A DNA stretch of 64,000 nt from NCBI RefSeq assembly GCF_027359575.1, contig NZ_CP114784.1, forward strand, positions 805,819-869,818, read 5' to 3'. The position numbers and the translations under genes were made by a program. Shown here piece after piece: positions 1 through 7,331 of this stretch. The stretch's first letter is position 1. Each line of letters begins with the position of its first letter. The DNA is from Prochlorococcus marinus str. MIT 0917. Its GTDB lineage: Bacteria; Cyanobacteriota; Cyanobacteriia; PCC-6307; Cyanobiaceae. The notes beneath the pieces are model-generated. The model was not told where the DNA came from. It ran no database searches and saw only the letters and a list, made by a program, of their open reading frames with translations.

Positions 1-453
1 CAGACAAATAAATTAGCGACTGATAATTTGTATAGAGAAGTAGAGAAAAGAAATGTAGATCCAAAACGTTTAATCTTCGCAAATCCAGTTAAATTTAATT
101 TACATTTAGCAAGACACTCTCTTGGAGATCTTGGACTTGATACTTTTAACTTTAATGGTCATAAAACAACTTTTGATGCATTAAGTGCAGGATTACCAGT
201 CCTAACAAAAATTGGAGAAAACTTTACCGCAAGAGTTTCATCAAGTCTATTAAATTCAATAGGCTTGCCAGAACTAATTACATATAATGAAAATGAATAT
301 GAAGAAACAGCATTACGACTAGCAAATAATAGTGATGAACTTTTTAAATTAAAATCTAAGCTATCAAAACTAATGAAAGAACCAACACATTTTTCTTCAA
401 AATTATATACTCAAGATCTTGAATCAATTTATACTAATCTTGTTAAAGAATAA
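1..453 (+). CDS. TPR/GT41 (SPINDLY/OGT-like) glycosyltransferase, 3' end only
   Basis: This is the C-terminal 150 residues of a GT41-family (O-GlcNAc transferase/SPINDLY-like) glycosyltransferase; the 5' part lies outside the window. The open frame runs from base 1 without a start. It carries the family's C-terminal blocks, such as NPVKFNLHLARHSLGDLGLD, NGHKTTFDALSAGLPVLT and RVSSSLLNSIGLPELI, which belong to the nucleotide-sugar binding half. It matches the end of the next gene (2742-3194) except for one base at 41 (Val for Ala) and a whole codon at 226-228 (Thr for Val). A spacer of 188 bp separates it from that gene on the same strand. The missing N-terminus is probably a TPR array like the neighbour's, but that is inferred. 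Confidence 0.9.
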   Translation, partial: QTNKLATDNLYREVEKRNVDPKRLIFANPVKFNLHLARHSLGDLGLDTFNFNGHKTTFDALSAGLPVLTKIGENFTARVSSSLLNSIGLPELITYNENEYEETALRLANNSDELFKLKSKLSKLMKEPTHFSSKLYTQDLESIYTNLVKE

Positions 454-479
454 TCTTATACGCACTTGAAGAAATCGGT
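1..479 (+). repeat. Long direct repeat, copy 1 (GT41 C-terminus)
   Basis: Bases 1 to about 479 repeat at about 2742-3221. In the coding part (453 bp) I see four substitutions, three of them in one codon. The match continues about 26 bp past the stop codon, with one single-base indel. The left boundary is cut by the window edge. Confidence 0.9.
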
Positions 480-1505
480 GGTTAATTGCAAACGTCTTTA
501 TTTTCATTGGCTTTGAAATAATTGCTTCCTTTTCTAGGGAGATAATTTCTTTCTTAATAAAAGGGAGCCAAGATCTATTCAAAGCTAAAACCTCAGTGAA
601 AGTTATAATCATAATTAATAGGTCTTTCTAAACAAATAAATGTGACTGAGGGAAAAAGAAATCAAAAGAAAGCAGGCTTTGAATTCAAAACATTCAAAGT
701 ACCATTTGATTTAGAAGAATTCGAAGAAAATATCACTTTGACTTCGAACACTCCTTCTAAACTTTCTAAAGAACAAATAATTAACCAAGCATTTAAATTT
801 CATGCAGAAGGCAACATTTTAGAAGCAATAAAATATTATAAATATTTCATAGATCAAGGATTTAGTGACTACAGAGTTTTTTCTAATTATGGAGGACTTT
901 TATTGAGTTGTGGCAAACCACAAGAAGCAGAATTATCAACACGAAAAGCAATTGAACTAAAACCTGATTTTGCTGATGCTCATTTAAATCTGGGAAGCAT
1001 ATTGAGAGATCTTGGCAAGTCAAAAGAAGCTGAATTATCAACACGAAAAGCAATTGAACTAAAACCTCAATCAGCAGATGCTCATTTAAATCTGGGAAGC
1101 ATATTTAAAGATCTTGGCAAATTACAAGAAGCTGAATTATCAACACGAAAAGCAATTGAACTAAAACCTGACTTAGCAGATGCTCATTTGAATCTAGGAA
1201 ACATATTGAGAGATCTTGGAAGATTACAAGAAGCAGAATTATCAACACGAAAAGCAATTGAACTAAAACCTGACTTAGCAGATGCTCATTTGAATCTGGG
1301 AAATATATTGAGGGATCTTTGCCAATTAGAACAAGCAGAAATATATCAACGAAAAGCAATTGAAATCAAGCCAGATTCCGCAAATGCTTATGCTAGCTTG
1401 GGTAACGTTTTGAGGGATCTTGGCAAATTAGAACAAGCAGAAATATATCAACGAAAAGCAATCGAACTTAATCCGGATTTCGCAAATGCATATTCCAATC
1501 TTGGA
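471..1505 (+). repeat. Long direct repeat, copy 1 (spacer plus TPR N-terminus)
   Basis: Bases 471-1505 recur at 3400-4434, offset 2929, with no difference found on line-by-line reading. The repeat includes about 170 bp of upstream spacer, the GTG start and codons for the first 288 residues. It ends inside a TPR codon, where the two genes become unrelated. Confidence 0.92.
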
Positions 1506-3194
1506 AACATTTTAAGAGAGCTTCGTAAATTACAAGAAGCTGAATTATATACTCGTAAAGCTATTAAACTTGTGCCTGATTTCGCAGAGTTTCATTCCAA
1601 TCTTGGAAACATATTAAGAGATCTTGGCAACTTAAAAGAAGCGGAAATTTCATATCTTAAAGCTATTGAACTTAATCCTGATTTAGGAATTGCACATTAT
1701 AACCTTGGAAATATATTAAGAGATCTTGGGAACTTAAAAGAAGCAGAATTATCCACTCGTAAATCGATTGAACTTAAACCAGATAACGTTGTTGCTCATA
1801 ACAATCTTGGAAGTATATTGAGTGAGCTTGGAAAACTTGATGATGCAATAAATCAATACAAAAAAGCTCTAAAATTAAACAATCAATCATCAACGGCGAA
1901 GCTTGGTTTAATTGAAAATAAAGGCTATATCTGCGACTGGAGTGATCTAGATATACAAACCATTTGGCTAAAGAATCTTGGTATTGAAGGATCTTCTGTT
2001 TCACCACTTGGTTTACTTTATTATGAAGATAATCCATTGAGGAATTTAAAAAGAAGTAAAAAATATTTTAAAGAAAAATATTATCGACCAACTAAAAAAA
2101 TAATACATACTAAAAAAAATATAATTCATATAGGTTATTTCTCTGCTGATTTCCGTAATCATCCTGTAATGCAACTAATTGCTCCCTTACTTGAGTTGCA
2201 TGATAAATCTAGGTTTAAAATATATTTATACTCATTTGTTAAAAAAGAAGATGAATATACTGAAAGAGCAAGAAATTCTGGATGTATATTTAGAGACATA
2301 AGCAAGTTAAATAATATCCAAGCTGTCGAATTAGCAAGGGGTGACAACATTGATATTGCTGTTGATCTAATGGGTTATACAAGAAATAATAGGTTTAATA
2401 TATTTTCTTATAGAGTCGCACCTATTCAAATAAATTATTTGGGATATCCTTCTACTGTTGGTTCTAATATTATTGATTATATTATTGCAGATAAAATTGT
2501 AATTCCAGATAATTATGAGAAATTCTACGCAGAAAAGATACTAAGAATGCCAAATTGTTATATATGTAATGATGATAAAATCAAAATAGATAAAGAACTT
2601 ATTTCTCGAAAAGATTTCAACCTACCTGAGAAAGGATTTATCTTTACTTGCTTTAATAATAATAAAAAAATCACACCAAAAGAGTTTGATATTTGGATGA
2701 GATTACTAATTAAAATAAAAGGAAGTATACTTTGGTTGAAACAGACAAATAAATTAGCGACTGATAATTTGTATAGAGAAGCAGAGAAAAGAAATGTAGA
2801 TCCAAAACGTTTAATCTTCGCAAATCCAGTTAAATTTAATTTACATTTAGCAAGACACTCTCTTGGAGATCTTGGACTTGATACTTTTAACTTTAATGGT
2901 CATAAAACAACTTTTGATGCATTAAGTGCAGGATTACCAGTCCTAACAAAAATTGGAGAAAACTTTGTGGCAAGAGTTTCATCAAGTCTATTAAATTCAA
3001 TAGGCTTGCCAGAACTAATTACATATAATGAAAATGAATATGAAGAAACAGCATTACGACTAGCAAATAATAGTGATGAACTTTTTAAATTAAAATCTAA
3101 GCTATCAAAACTAATGAAAGAACCAACACATTTTTCTTCAAAATTATATACTCAAGATCTTGAATCAATTTATACTAATCTTGTTAAAGAATAA
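642..3194 (+). CDS. TPR-repeat GT41 family glycosyltransferase (SPINDLY/OGT-like)
   Basis: This 850-residue protein has about eleven TPR units (roughly residues 45-450) followed by a GT41 catalytic region (about 490-850). GT41 enzymes move GlcNAc or another sugar from a nucleotide donor onto Ser/Thr of proteins; the real donor and target here are unknown. Seen in the sequence: GYFSADFRNHP with His507, at the position of the OGT active-site His, and FNNNKKITP with Lys676, at the position of the OGT donor-binding Lys, plus the C-terminal NGHKTTFDALSAGLPVLT block. Four TPR units are near-identical 102-bp DNA repeats. The start is GTG at 642; an overlapping ATG at 640 runs straight into TGA. The next gene shares its first 288 residues. 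No signal peptide or membrane segment is seen, so it is probably cytoplasmic. Confidence 0.9.
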   Translation: MTEGKRNQKKAGFEFKTFKVPFDLEEFEENITLTSNTPSKLSKEQIINQAFKFHAEGNILEAIKYYKYFIDQGFSDYRVFSNYGGLLLSCGKPQEAELSTRKAIELKPDFADAHLNLGSILRDLGKSKEAELSTRKAIELKPQSADAHLNLGSIFKDLGKLQEAELSTRKAIELKPDLADAHLNLGNILRDLGRLQEAELSTRKAIELKPDLADAHLNLGNILRDLCQLEQAEIYQRKAIEIKPDSANAYASLGNVLRDLGKLEQAEIYQRKAIELNPDFANAYSNLGNILRELRKLQEAELYTRKAIKLVPDFAEFHSNLGNILRDLGNLKEAEISYLKAIELNPDLGIAHYNLGNILRDLGNLKEAELSTRKSIELKPDNVVAHNNLGSILSELGKLDDAINQYKKALKLNNQSSTAKLGLIENKGYICDWSDLDIQTIWLKNLGIEGSSVSPLGLLYYEDNPLRNLKRSKKYFKEKYYRPTKKIIHTKKNIIHIGYFSADFRNHPVMQLIAPLLELHDKSRFKIYLYSFVKKEDEYTERARNSGCIFRDISKLNNIQAVELARGDNIDIAVDLMGYTRNNRFNIFSYRVAPIQINYLGYPSTVGSNIIDYIIADKIVIPDNYEKFYAEKILRMPNCYICNDDKIKIDKELISRKDFNLPEKGFIFTCFNNNKKITPKEFDIWMRLLIKIKGSILWLKQTNKLATDNLYREAEKRNVDPKRLIFANPVKFNLHLARHSLGDLGLDTFNFNGHKTTFDALSAGLPVLTKIGENFVARVSSSLLNSIGLPELITYNENEYEETALRLANNSDELFKLKSKLSKLMKEPTHFSSKLYTQDLESIYTNLVKE
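930..1337 (+). repeat. Tandem 102-bp TPR DNA repeats
   Basis: Four head-to-tail units begin at 930, 1032, 1134 and 1236, each 102 bp (34 codons, one TPR). Each starts with the same codons for ELSTRKAIELKP and differs at only a few bases. The same block recurs inside the second long repeat at 3859-4266. Confidence 0.9.
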
Positions 3195-3221
3195 TCTTAT
3201 ACGGCACTTGAAGAAATCGGT
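2742..3221 (+). repeat. Long direct repeat, copy 2 (GT41 C-terminus)
   Basis: This is the partner of bases 1-479. It covers the last 453 bp of the complete GT41 gene and about 27 bp after its stop, ending in a short GAAATCGGT motif that recurs at 3400-3408. Confidence 0.9.
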
Positions 3222-3570
3222 TGTAAATTATATTTTCATATCAAATCAAGTCTCATAAATTGTTCAAACAAATAATGGATTTAAGCTATTGCTCCAGCGA
3301 AATTTTTATTTCCTTATTAGTTTCCAATCTATGGTAAATAAAGAGAATTGCTAAAGTTAGCTATAAAATTTGCTGAGGTAAGGAAGTTTTATCATTAATG
3401 AAATCGGTGGTTAATTGCAAACGTCTTTATTTTCATTGGCTTTGAAATAATTGCTTCCTTTTCTAGGGAGATAATTTCTTTCTTAATAAAAGGGAGCCAA
3501 GATCTATTCAAAGCTAAAACCTCAGTGAAAGTTATAATCATAATTAATAGGTCTTTCTAAACAAATAAAT
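3195..3570. other. Spacer between paralogous TPR genes, no gene seen
   Basis: These 376 bp separate the GT41 gene from the TPR-oxygenase gene. I see no credible ORF. The right half (3400-3570) is identical to the spacer before the GT41 gene and so probably carries the shared promoter and leader. A direct repeat GAAATCGGT lies at 3213-3221 and 3400-3408; the spacer at 454-641 equals this one with the 187 bp between the repeats removed, apart from one further base. Confidence 0.8.
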
Positions 3571-4434
3571 GTGACTGAGGGAAAAAGAAATCAAAAGAAA
3601 GCAGGCTTTGAATTCAAAACATTCAAAGTACCATTTGATTTAGAAGAATTCGAAGAAAATATCACTTTGACTTCGAACACTCCTTCTAAACTTTCTAAAG
3701 AACAAATAATTAACCAAGCATTTAAATTTCATGCAGAAGGCAACATTTTAGAAGCAATAAAATATTATAAATATTTCATAGATCAAGGATTTAGTGACTA
3801 CAGAGTTTTTTCTAATTATGGAGGACTTTTATTGAGTTGTGGCAAACCACAAGAAGCAGAATTATCAACACGAAAAGCAATTGAACTAAAACCTGATTTT
3901 GCTGATGCTCATTTAAATCTGGGAAGCATATTGAGAGATCTTGGCAAGTCAAAAGAAGCTGAATTATCAACACGAAAAGCAATTGAACTAAAACCTCAAT
4001 CAGCAGATGCTCATTTAAATCTGGGAAGCATATTTAAAGATCTTGGCAAATTACAAGAAGCTGAATTATCAACACGAAAAGCAATTGAACTAAAACCTGA
4101 CTTAGCAGATGCTCATTTGAATCTAGGAAACATATTGAGAGATCTTGGAAGATTACAAGAAGCAGAATTATCAACACGAAAAGCAATTGAACTAAAACCT
4201 GACTTAGCAGATGCTCATTTGAATCTGGGAAATATATTGAGGGATCTTTGCCAATTAGAACAAGCAGAAATATATCAACGAAAAGCAATTGAAATCAAGC
4301 CAGATTCCGCAAATGCTTATGCTAGCTTGGGTAACGTTTTGAGGGATCTTGGCAAATTAGAACAAGCAGAAATATATCAACGAAAAGCAATCGAACTTAA
4401 TCCGGATTTCGCAAATGCATATTCCAATCTTGGA
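3400..4434 (+). repeat. Long direct repeat, copy 2 (spacer plus TPR N-terminus)
   Basis: This is the partner of 471-1505: 1035 bp with no mismatch that I could find. Identity stops at codon 289 of the two genes, within a TPR. Confidence 0.92.
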
Positions 4435-5265
4435 CTCATATTAATTGATCTTGCCAAATCAAAAGAAGCAGAGATTCATATTATAAAAGCAAATAAAATC
4501 GAACCTAATTCTGCACAATTTAAGTTAAACTTAGCTATTTGCCAGCTTGCTCTTGGAAATATAACTTCTTCAATATCAACACTCGAATTGGCCTATAAAA
4601 TAAATCCTAAAGACATACAAATAAAATGCTTGTTGTCTATTCTAAATGGAAGAAATATAGATAAGTTAAAAAGCTTAAGACTAGAAAAGATATTAAATTC
4701 ACAATTCGAGGAAAAGTTAGATTGGAAGCCACTTGTGCTACATAGGCCTATAGAGAAAGAACTAATACAAAAACTATATACTCTTAAAACTCAAGAAGCT
4801 TCAAATCAAGATAGATATCCACGTCCAATCTTTGGCAACATAAAAGGATCAGACTATGATTTGTTTGAAACTAAAACACCTATAATAATAAATTTCAAGA
4901 AAGATCTAATTAATATACTAAGTGTATATTTTGAATCTGAAATCTTCATTACTGATTCATTTTTCAATATAATACAACCTAAAGATGGTATTGGAGGAGG
5001 TAATAAAATTCACAATCATCTTAATGAAATAGACAAAATACCTGAAATTGATATCTCCAAACAAAAGTTTAGTTTAGTATATTATTTATCTATAGGGGAT
5101 CAAAATTGTCTAGAAAAAGGTAAATTGCAATTTCATCAACCAAACCAAGATTTTCTACCTGGTGAAGGAATGATAGTTATATTTCCTGCCTCTAAATTAC
5201 ATTCTGTATCTTACAATGGTAAAAAGGATCGGGTTGTTATAGTAGTTAATTTTTATATCGTTTAA
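3571..5265 (+). CDS. TPR protein with C-terminal 2OG-Fe(II) oxygenase-like domain
   Basis: This 564-residue protein has residues 1-288 (six or seven TPRs) identical to the GT41 gene upstream. Two more divergent TPR-like units and a linker follow. The C-terminal 160 residues resemble the 2OG-FeII_Oxy_5 group found in marine cyanobacteria and their phages. Visible features are a metal-type His pair IHNHLNE (His481, His483), a SLVYYLSIGD strand, GEGMIVIFPASKLHSV with distal His544, and Arg554 in KKDRVVIVV for 2-oxoglutarate. Such enzymes hydroxylate proteins or small molecules; the substrate is unknown. The start is the same GTG as in the paralogue. The abrupt switch from perfect identity to unrelated sequence points to recombination or gene conversion rather than slow divergence. 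Confidence 0.82.
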   Translation: MTEGKRNQKKAGFEFKTFKVPFDLEEFEENITLTSNTPSKLSKEQIINQAFKFHAEGNILEAIKYYKYFIDQGFSDYRVFSNYGGLLLSCGKPQEAELSTRKAIELKPDFADAHLNLGSILRDLGKSKEAELSTRKAIELKPQSADAHLNLGSIFKDLGKLQEAELSTRKAIELKPDLADAHLNLGNILRDLGRLQEAELSTRKAIELKPDLADAHLNLGNILRDLCQLEQAEIYQRKAIEIKPDSANAYASLGNVLRDLGKLEQAEIYQRKAIELNPDFANAYSNLGLILIDLAKSKEAEIHIIKANKIEPNSAQFKLNLAICQLALGNITSSISTLELAYKINPKDIQIKCLLSILNGRNIDKLKSLRLEKILNSQFEEKLDWKPLVLHRPIEKELIQKLYTLKTQEASNQDRYPRPIFGNIKGSDYDLFETKTPIIINFKKDLINILSVYFESEIFITDSFFNIIQPKDGIGGGNKIHNHLNEIDKIPEIDISKQKFSLVYYLSIGDQNCLEKGKLQFHQPNQDFLPGEGMIVIFPASKLHSVSYNGKKDRVVIVVNFYIV

Positions 5266-5302
5266 TTTAAAATCAATATTTTTTAAATCGATATAAGAAA
5301 CA

Positions 5303-5425
5303 ATGATAAGACTTGCAAGCAACCCAAATTCAATGTCTAATATAAAAACCAAATTAAAAAATACAGAGATAAATAATATATTATTTGATTCAGAAAAAGT
5401 CACTCTTAATTTAGAAAAAATATAG
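5303..5425 (+). pseudogene. Fossil of a GT41 glycosyltransferase C-terminus
   Basis: A 40-codon open frame encodes RLASNPNSMSNIKTKLKN, then FDSEKVTLNLEKI and a stop. This is the pattern of the last 40 residues of SPINDLY/OGT-like enzymes (RLA-N, K-KL, then T--LE-IY) and aligns with RLANNSDELFKLKSKLSK and TQDLESIY at the end of the intact gene, but is clearly diverged. It begins 37 bp after the TPR-oxygenase gene and has a stop codon just upstream, so it is a remnant rather than a gene. This is similarity by eye. Confidence 0.6.
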
Positions 5426-5486
5426 TAAAATCTTATAAAGTACTTAGAAAATAAGAAATAGGACTAAAGAAGATTTAAACAAACAA

Positions 5487-5630
5487 TCACTTATTATTTT
5501 CTATTAAAAAATTTTGATTATATATCTCGTCGAAAAAACTATTCAAAGCAGCTTCTGAAAAATTTTCCCTAATCTTCCAATTAATTTCAAAGGATGGTTT
5601 AGTTTTTCTTGAATTTAAGGTCTCCTTCAT
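5487..5630 (-). CDS. Possible small ORF or gene remnant
   Basis: A 47-codon frame from ATG at 5630 to TGA at 5487. The product is basic and aromatic, with the segments FEINWKIRENFSEAALNSFF and DEIYNQNFL, which look protein-like rather than random. The frame is open for six more codons upstream of the ATG, and GAAGGAG lies at the ATG itself rather than upstream. It may be the C-terminal scrap of a larger glycosyltransferase-type gene. I do not recognise it. Confidence 0.25.
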   Translation of the reverse strand: MKETLNSRKTKPSFEINWKIRENFSEAALNSFFDEIYNQNFLIENNK

Positions 5631-5765
5631 TAATTGATAAAAGTTTTCTAGTCAATCAAAATTTAATTGCGTTTTAAGAATTTGTCCAAAAGAAAATGGT
5701 CAATAACAAAAATTTACCAACAGAATCACCCAGATAATCTTAAAAAAATTCATAATTTCATTTAT

Positions 5766-5966
5766 CTATAACCTAAATTCCACTCTTTCTAGAGATTTTT
5801 GTACAAACTGATACTTTTCCACATTTTTCTCTTTTCCTGATATTACAAAAAGTTTTGTCCGAGGATTTTGACATGAACTTTTCAATGTATCAAGAGATAC
5901 AAAAACCTTGAAACTAACTGCAGCGCCTAGAATAAGTTGTAATATTTTTTTTTGTAATTTATCCAC
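5766..5966 (-). CDS. Possible small hypothetical protein, 66 aa
   Basis: The frame runs from GTG at 5966. The N-terminus contains a short hydrophobic stretch (ILQLILGAAVSFKVFVSL) that could be a single membrane segment or signal anchor; the rest is polar and lysine-rich. The amino-acid composition is better than in random frames of this AT-rich area, but there is no good ribosome-binding site and no recognised family. It could be a genuine lineage-specific protein or chance. Confidence 0.35.
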   Translation of the reverse strand: MDKLQKKILQLILGAAVSFKVFVSLDTLKSSCQNPRTKLFVISGKEKNVEKYQFVQKSLERVEFRL

Positions 5967-6091
5967 TTATTCAATTGACATGACCCCCTTAATGAGATTT
6001 TATTTAATTATGAATTTTGTGGAAAAGTGGAAAACCCTTATTTAACAACTAAAAATCTAATTTTTTTTATTGATCTTAAAAGGAGAAGACA

Positions 6092-6157
6092 TTGATTCTA
6101 AATATAATTCTGGAGGTTGCAACAGACACAATTCACCCCCAAGAAAACAACCTATAG
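6092..6157 (+). CDS. Possible micro-ORF with strong Shine-Dalgarno
   Basis: A 21-codon frame starts at TTG 6092, preceded seven bases earlier by AAAAGGAG (6078-6084), the best ribosome-binding site in the gene-poor stretch. The product MILNIILEVATDTIHPQENN ends one residue later at TAG. I recognise no family. It may be the 5' end of a decayed gene. Confidence 0.2.
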   Translation: MILNIILEVATDTIHPQENNL

Positions 6158-6166
6158 CTAGCCAAT

Positions 6167-6274
6167 CTAGTCTTTATAGCTCAAACAACTTTGCTCTTCT
6201 TCTACATCTTTAATTACTAATTCCATTTCCTTTTCTTGAGAATCAATTTTTTTAAAACCTAAAACTTCAATAGT
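6167..6274 (-). pseudogene. Possible remnant of a decayed gene
   Basis: Thirty-five sense codons are open between two stops and encode an acidic, protein-like segment, IEVLGFKKIDSQEKEMELVI followed by KDVEEEQS, with no suitable start before an internal ATG. It reads like the C-terminal scrap of a lost gene, but chance cannot be excluded. Confidence 0.2.
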
Positions 6275-6465
6275 TTAATTACCTAGAGAATTTTCAAAAA
6301 ACTTTTTTTTATAATCATAAATTTTTGAATAAAAAAAATAATCATGAACTAATTTCAATTGTTTATGTTGAAAGTAAGTTTTTTAATAAGCCTATTAATT
6401 AATTTATTAATTTATTTTGCTGACTTTAAAACCACCAAAAGACAATTTTGAGTAATAGTAATTGT

Positions 6466-6696
6466 ATGCATAATCCTTTCTCCATTTATTGGAATAAAAA
6501 TTGGACCTTTCAAGTAGTACATGGAGAAGGTGGTATTTATATAGAAGCAAAAGGATTGGGGCTTCTAATAAGAAAACCTTTATTAGCAACTGAAAGCCCT
6601 ATTACTGCAGCAGATAATTTGGTTTATAGCGAAGATAAAAATAGAAAATCTTTATTCAACGCTTGGAAGTCAAAAAAAATTAATAATCTTAATTAG
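6466..6696 (+). CDS. Small conserved-looking hypothetical protein, about 76 aa
   Basis: The start is the ATG at 6466; an in-frame TTG at 6448 would add six residues. The product has no signal or membrane segment. It looks like a compact folded domain, with FSIYWNKNWTFQVVHGEGGI, YIEAKGLGLLIRKPL and a C-terminal SLFNAWKSKK. Composition and codon pattern look coding, unlike the DNA just upstream. It converges with lexA, whose stop lies 15 bp away. I do not recognise a named family; it resembles small proteins restricted to Prochlorococcus and marine Synechococcus, but that is an impression only. Confidence 0.55.
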   Translation: MHNPFSIYWNKNWTFQVVHGEGGIYIEAKGLGLLIRKPLLATESPITAADNLVYSEDKNRKSLFNAWKSKKINNLN

Positions 6697-6710
6697 TTTT
6701 TAAAATAGAG

Positions 6711-7319
6711 TTAAGTTTTCCTCCACACAGCTACTAACTTTCCCTGAACATATACTTGTTCAGCATCAATTTCTATAGGTTCATAGGATGTATTAGCGGC
6801 TTCTAAACGAACTAAACTTCCATCACGAAAAAAATGTTTCAAAGTAGTTCCCAATCCGGGAACCATAGCACTAACAATAGTTCCGTCTCTCAGACGAGAA
6901 GGGTCATTAACAGGTTCCATTAAAACCATATCTCCGTCTGCAATAAAAGAATCAATCATTGAATCTCCATTTACCGTCAAAGCAAAAAGTCCCTTTAATT
7001 GAAGAACTGAATTTAAATCCAGAGTTTCCTGTACATCATCAAAAGTTTCAACTAACCCACCTGCAGCGATTGCTCCTAAAACAGGAACGCCCGAAATAGT
7101 CTCCTCTATTAATTGCAGTGTTCTTGCCTGACCTTCTTGCCATTTTATCCAGCCTTTTTGTTGCAAATGTCTTAAACGGCTTTGGATTGGTGCCGGAGAT
7201 CTTAGTCCCATAGCTTGCATCATCTGCCTAATTGAAGGGCTGTGATGATGAGCTCCAATAAAATCTACAAGCCAGTCATAGAGTTCTTGCTGGGCAGTAG
7301 TTAAAGCTTCTTCTGGCAT
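6711..7319 (-). CDS. lexA: LexA repressor
   Basis: This 202-residue protein is of usual LexA length. An N-terminal winged-helix DNA-binding domain (about 1-70, with SPSIRQMMQAMGLRSPAPIQ) is followed by a self-cleaving S24 domain. The Ala86-Gly87 cleavage bond, nucleophile Ser120 (in NGDSMID) and base Lys161 (in TTLKHFF) are all present, so it should be cleavable on RecA activation. I chose ATG 7319: the frame is open to TTG 7349, but that extension would be coding through one of the two operator-like palindromes. In cyanobacteria LexA controls DNA repair and in some species other genes. Regulation is probably autogenous through the twin sites just upstream. argF ends 65 bp upstream on the same strand. 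Confidence 0.95.
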   Translation of the reverse strand: MPEEALTTAQQELYDWLVDFIGAHHHSPSIRQMMQAMGLRSPAPIQSRLRHLQQKGWIKWQEGQARTLQLIEETISGVPVLGAIAAGGLVETFDDVQETLDLNSVLQLKGLFALTVNGDSMIDSFIADGDMVLMEPVNDPSRLRDGTIVSAMVPGLGTTLKHFFRDGSLVRLEAANTSYEPIEIDAEQVYVQGKLVAVWRKT

Positions 7320-7331
7320 TCGAATGGTTTG

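Larger units (their letters stand above)
5426..6465. other. AT-rich, gene-poor stretch with decayed fragments
   Basis: About 1 kb with no confidently coding sequence. It holds only short open frames on both strands (described separately), many stop codons and long A/T runs. It sits between the recombining TPR genes and the core genes starting near lexA. I see no tRNA, no repeat array and no clear terminator. Confidence 0.6.

Noticed and set aside
930-1337. Regular spaced DNA repeats that could be taken for a CRISPR array
   Set aside because: Units are 102 bp, in frame, and encode TPRs; there are no short unique spacers and no cas genes.
1105-1359. Antisense open frame of 84 codons within the TPR region, repeated at 4034-4288
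   Set aside because: It is the reverse complement of the TPR coding repeats, Leu/Val-rich and periodic only because of the TPR DNA. Identity between the two copies follows from the long repeat.
5197-5403. Minus-strand frame across the end of the TPR-oxygenase gene
   Set aside because: Overlaps the conserved oxygenase C-terminus and the GT41 fossil on the other strand; no coding features of its own.
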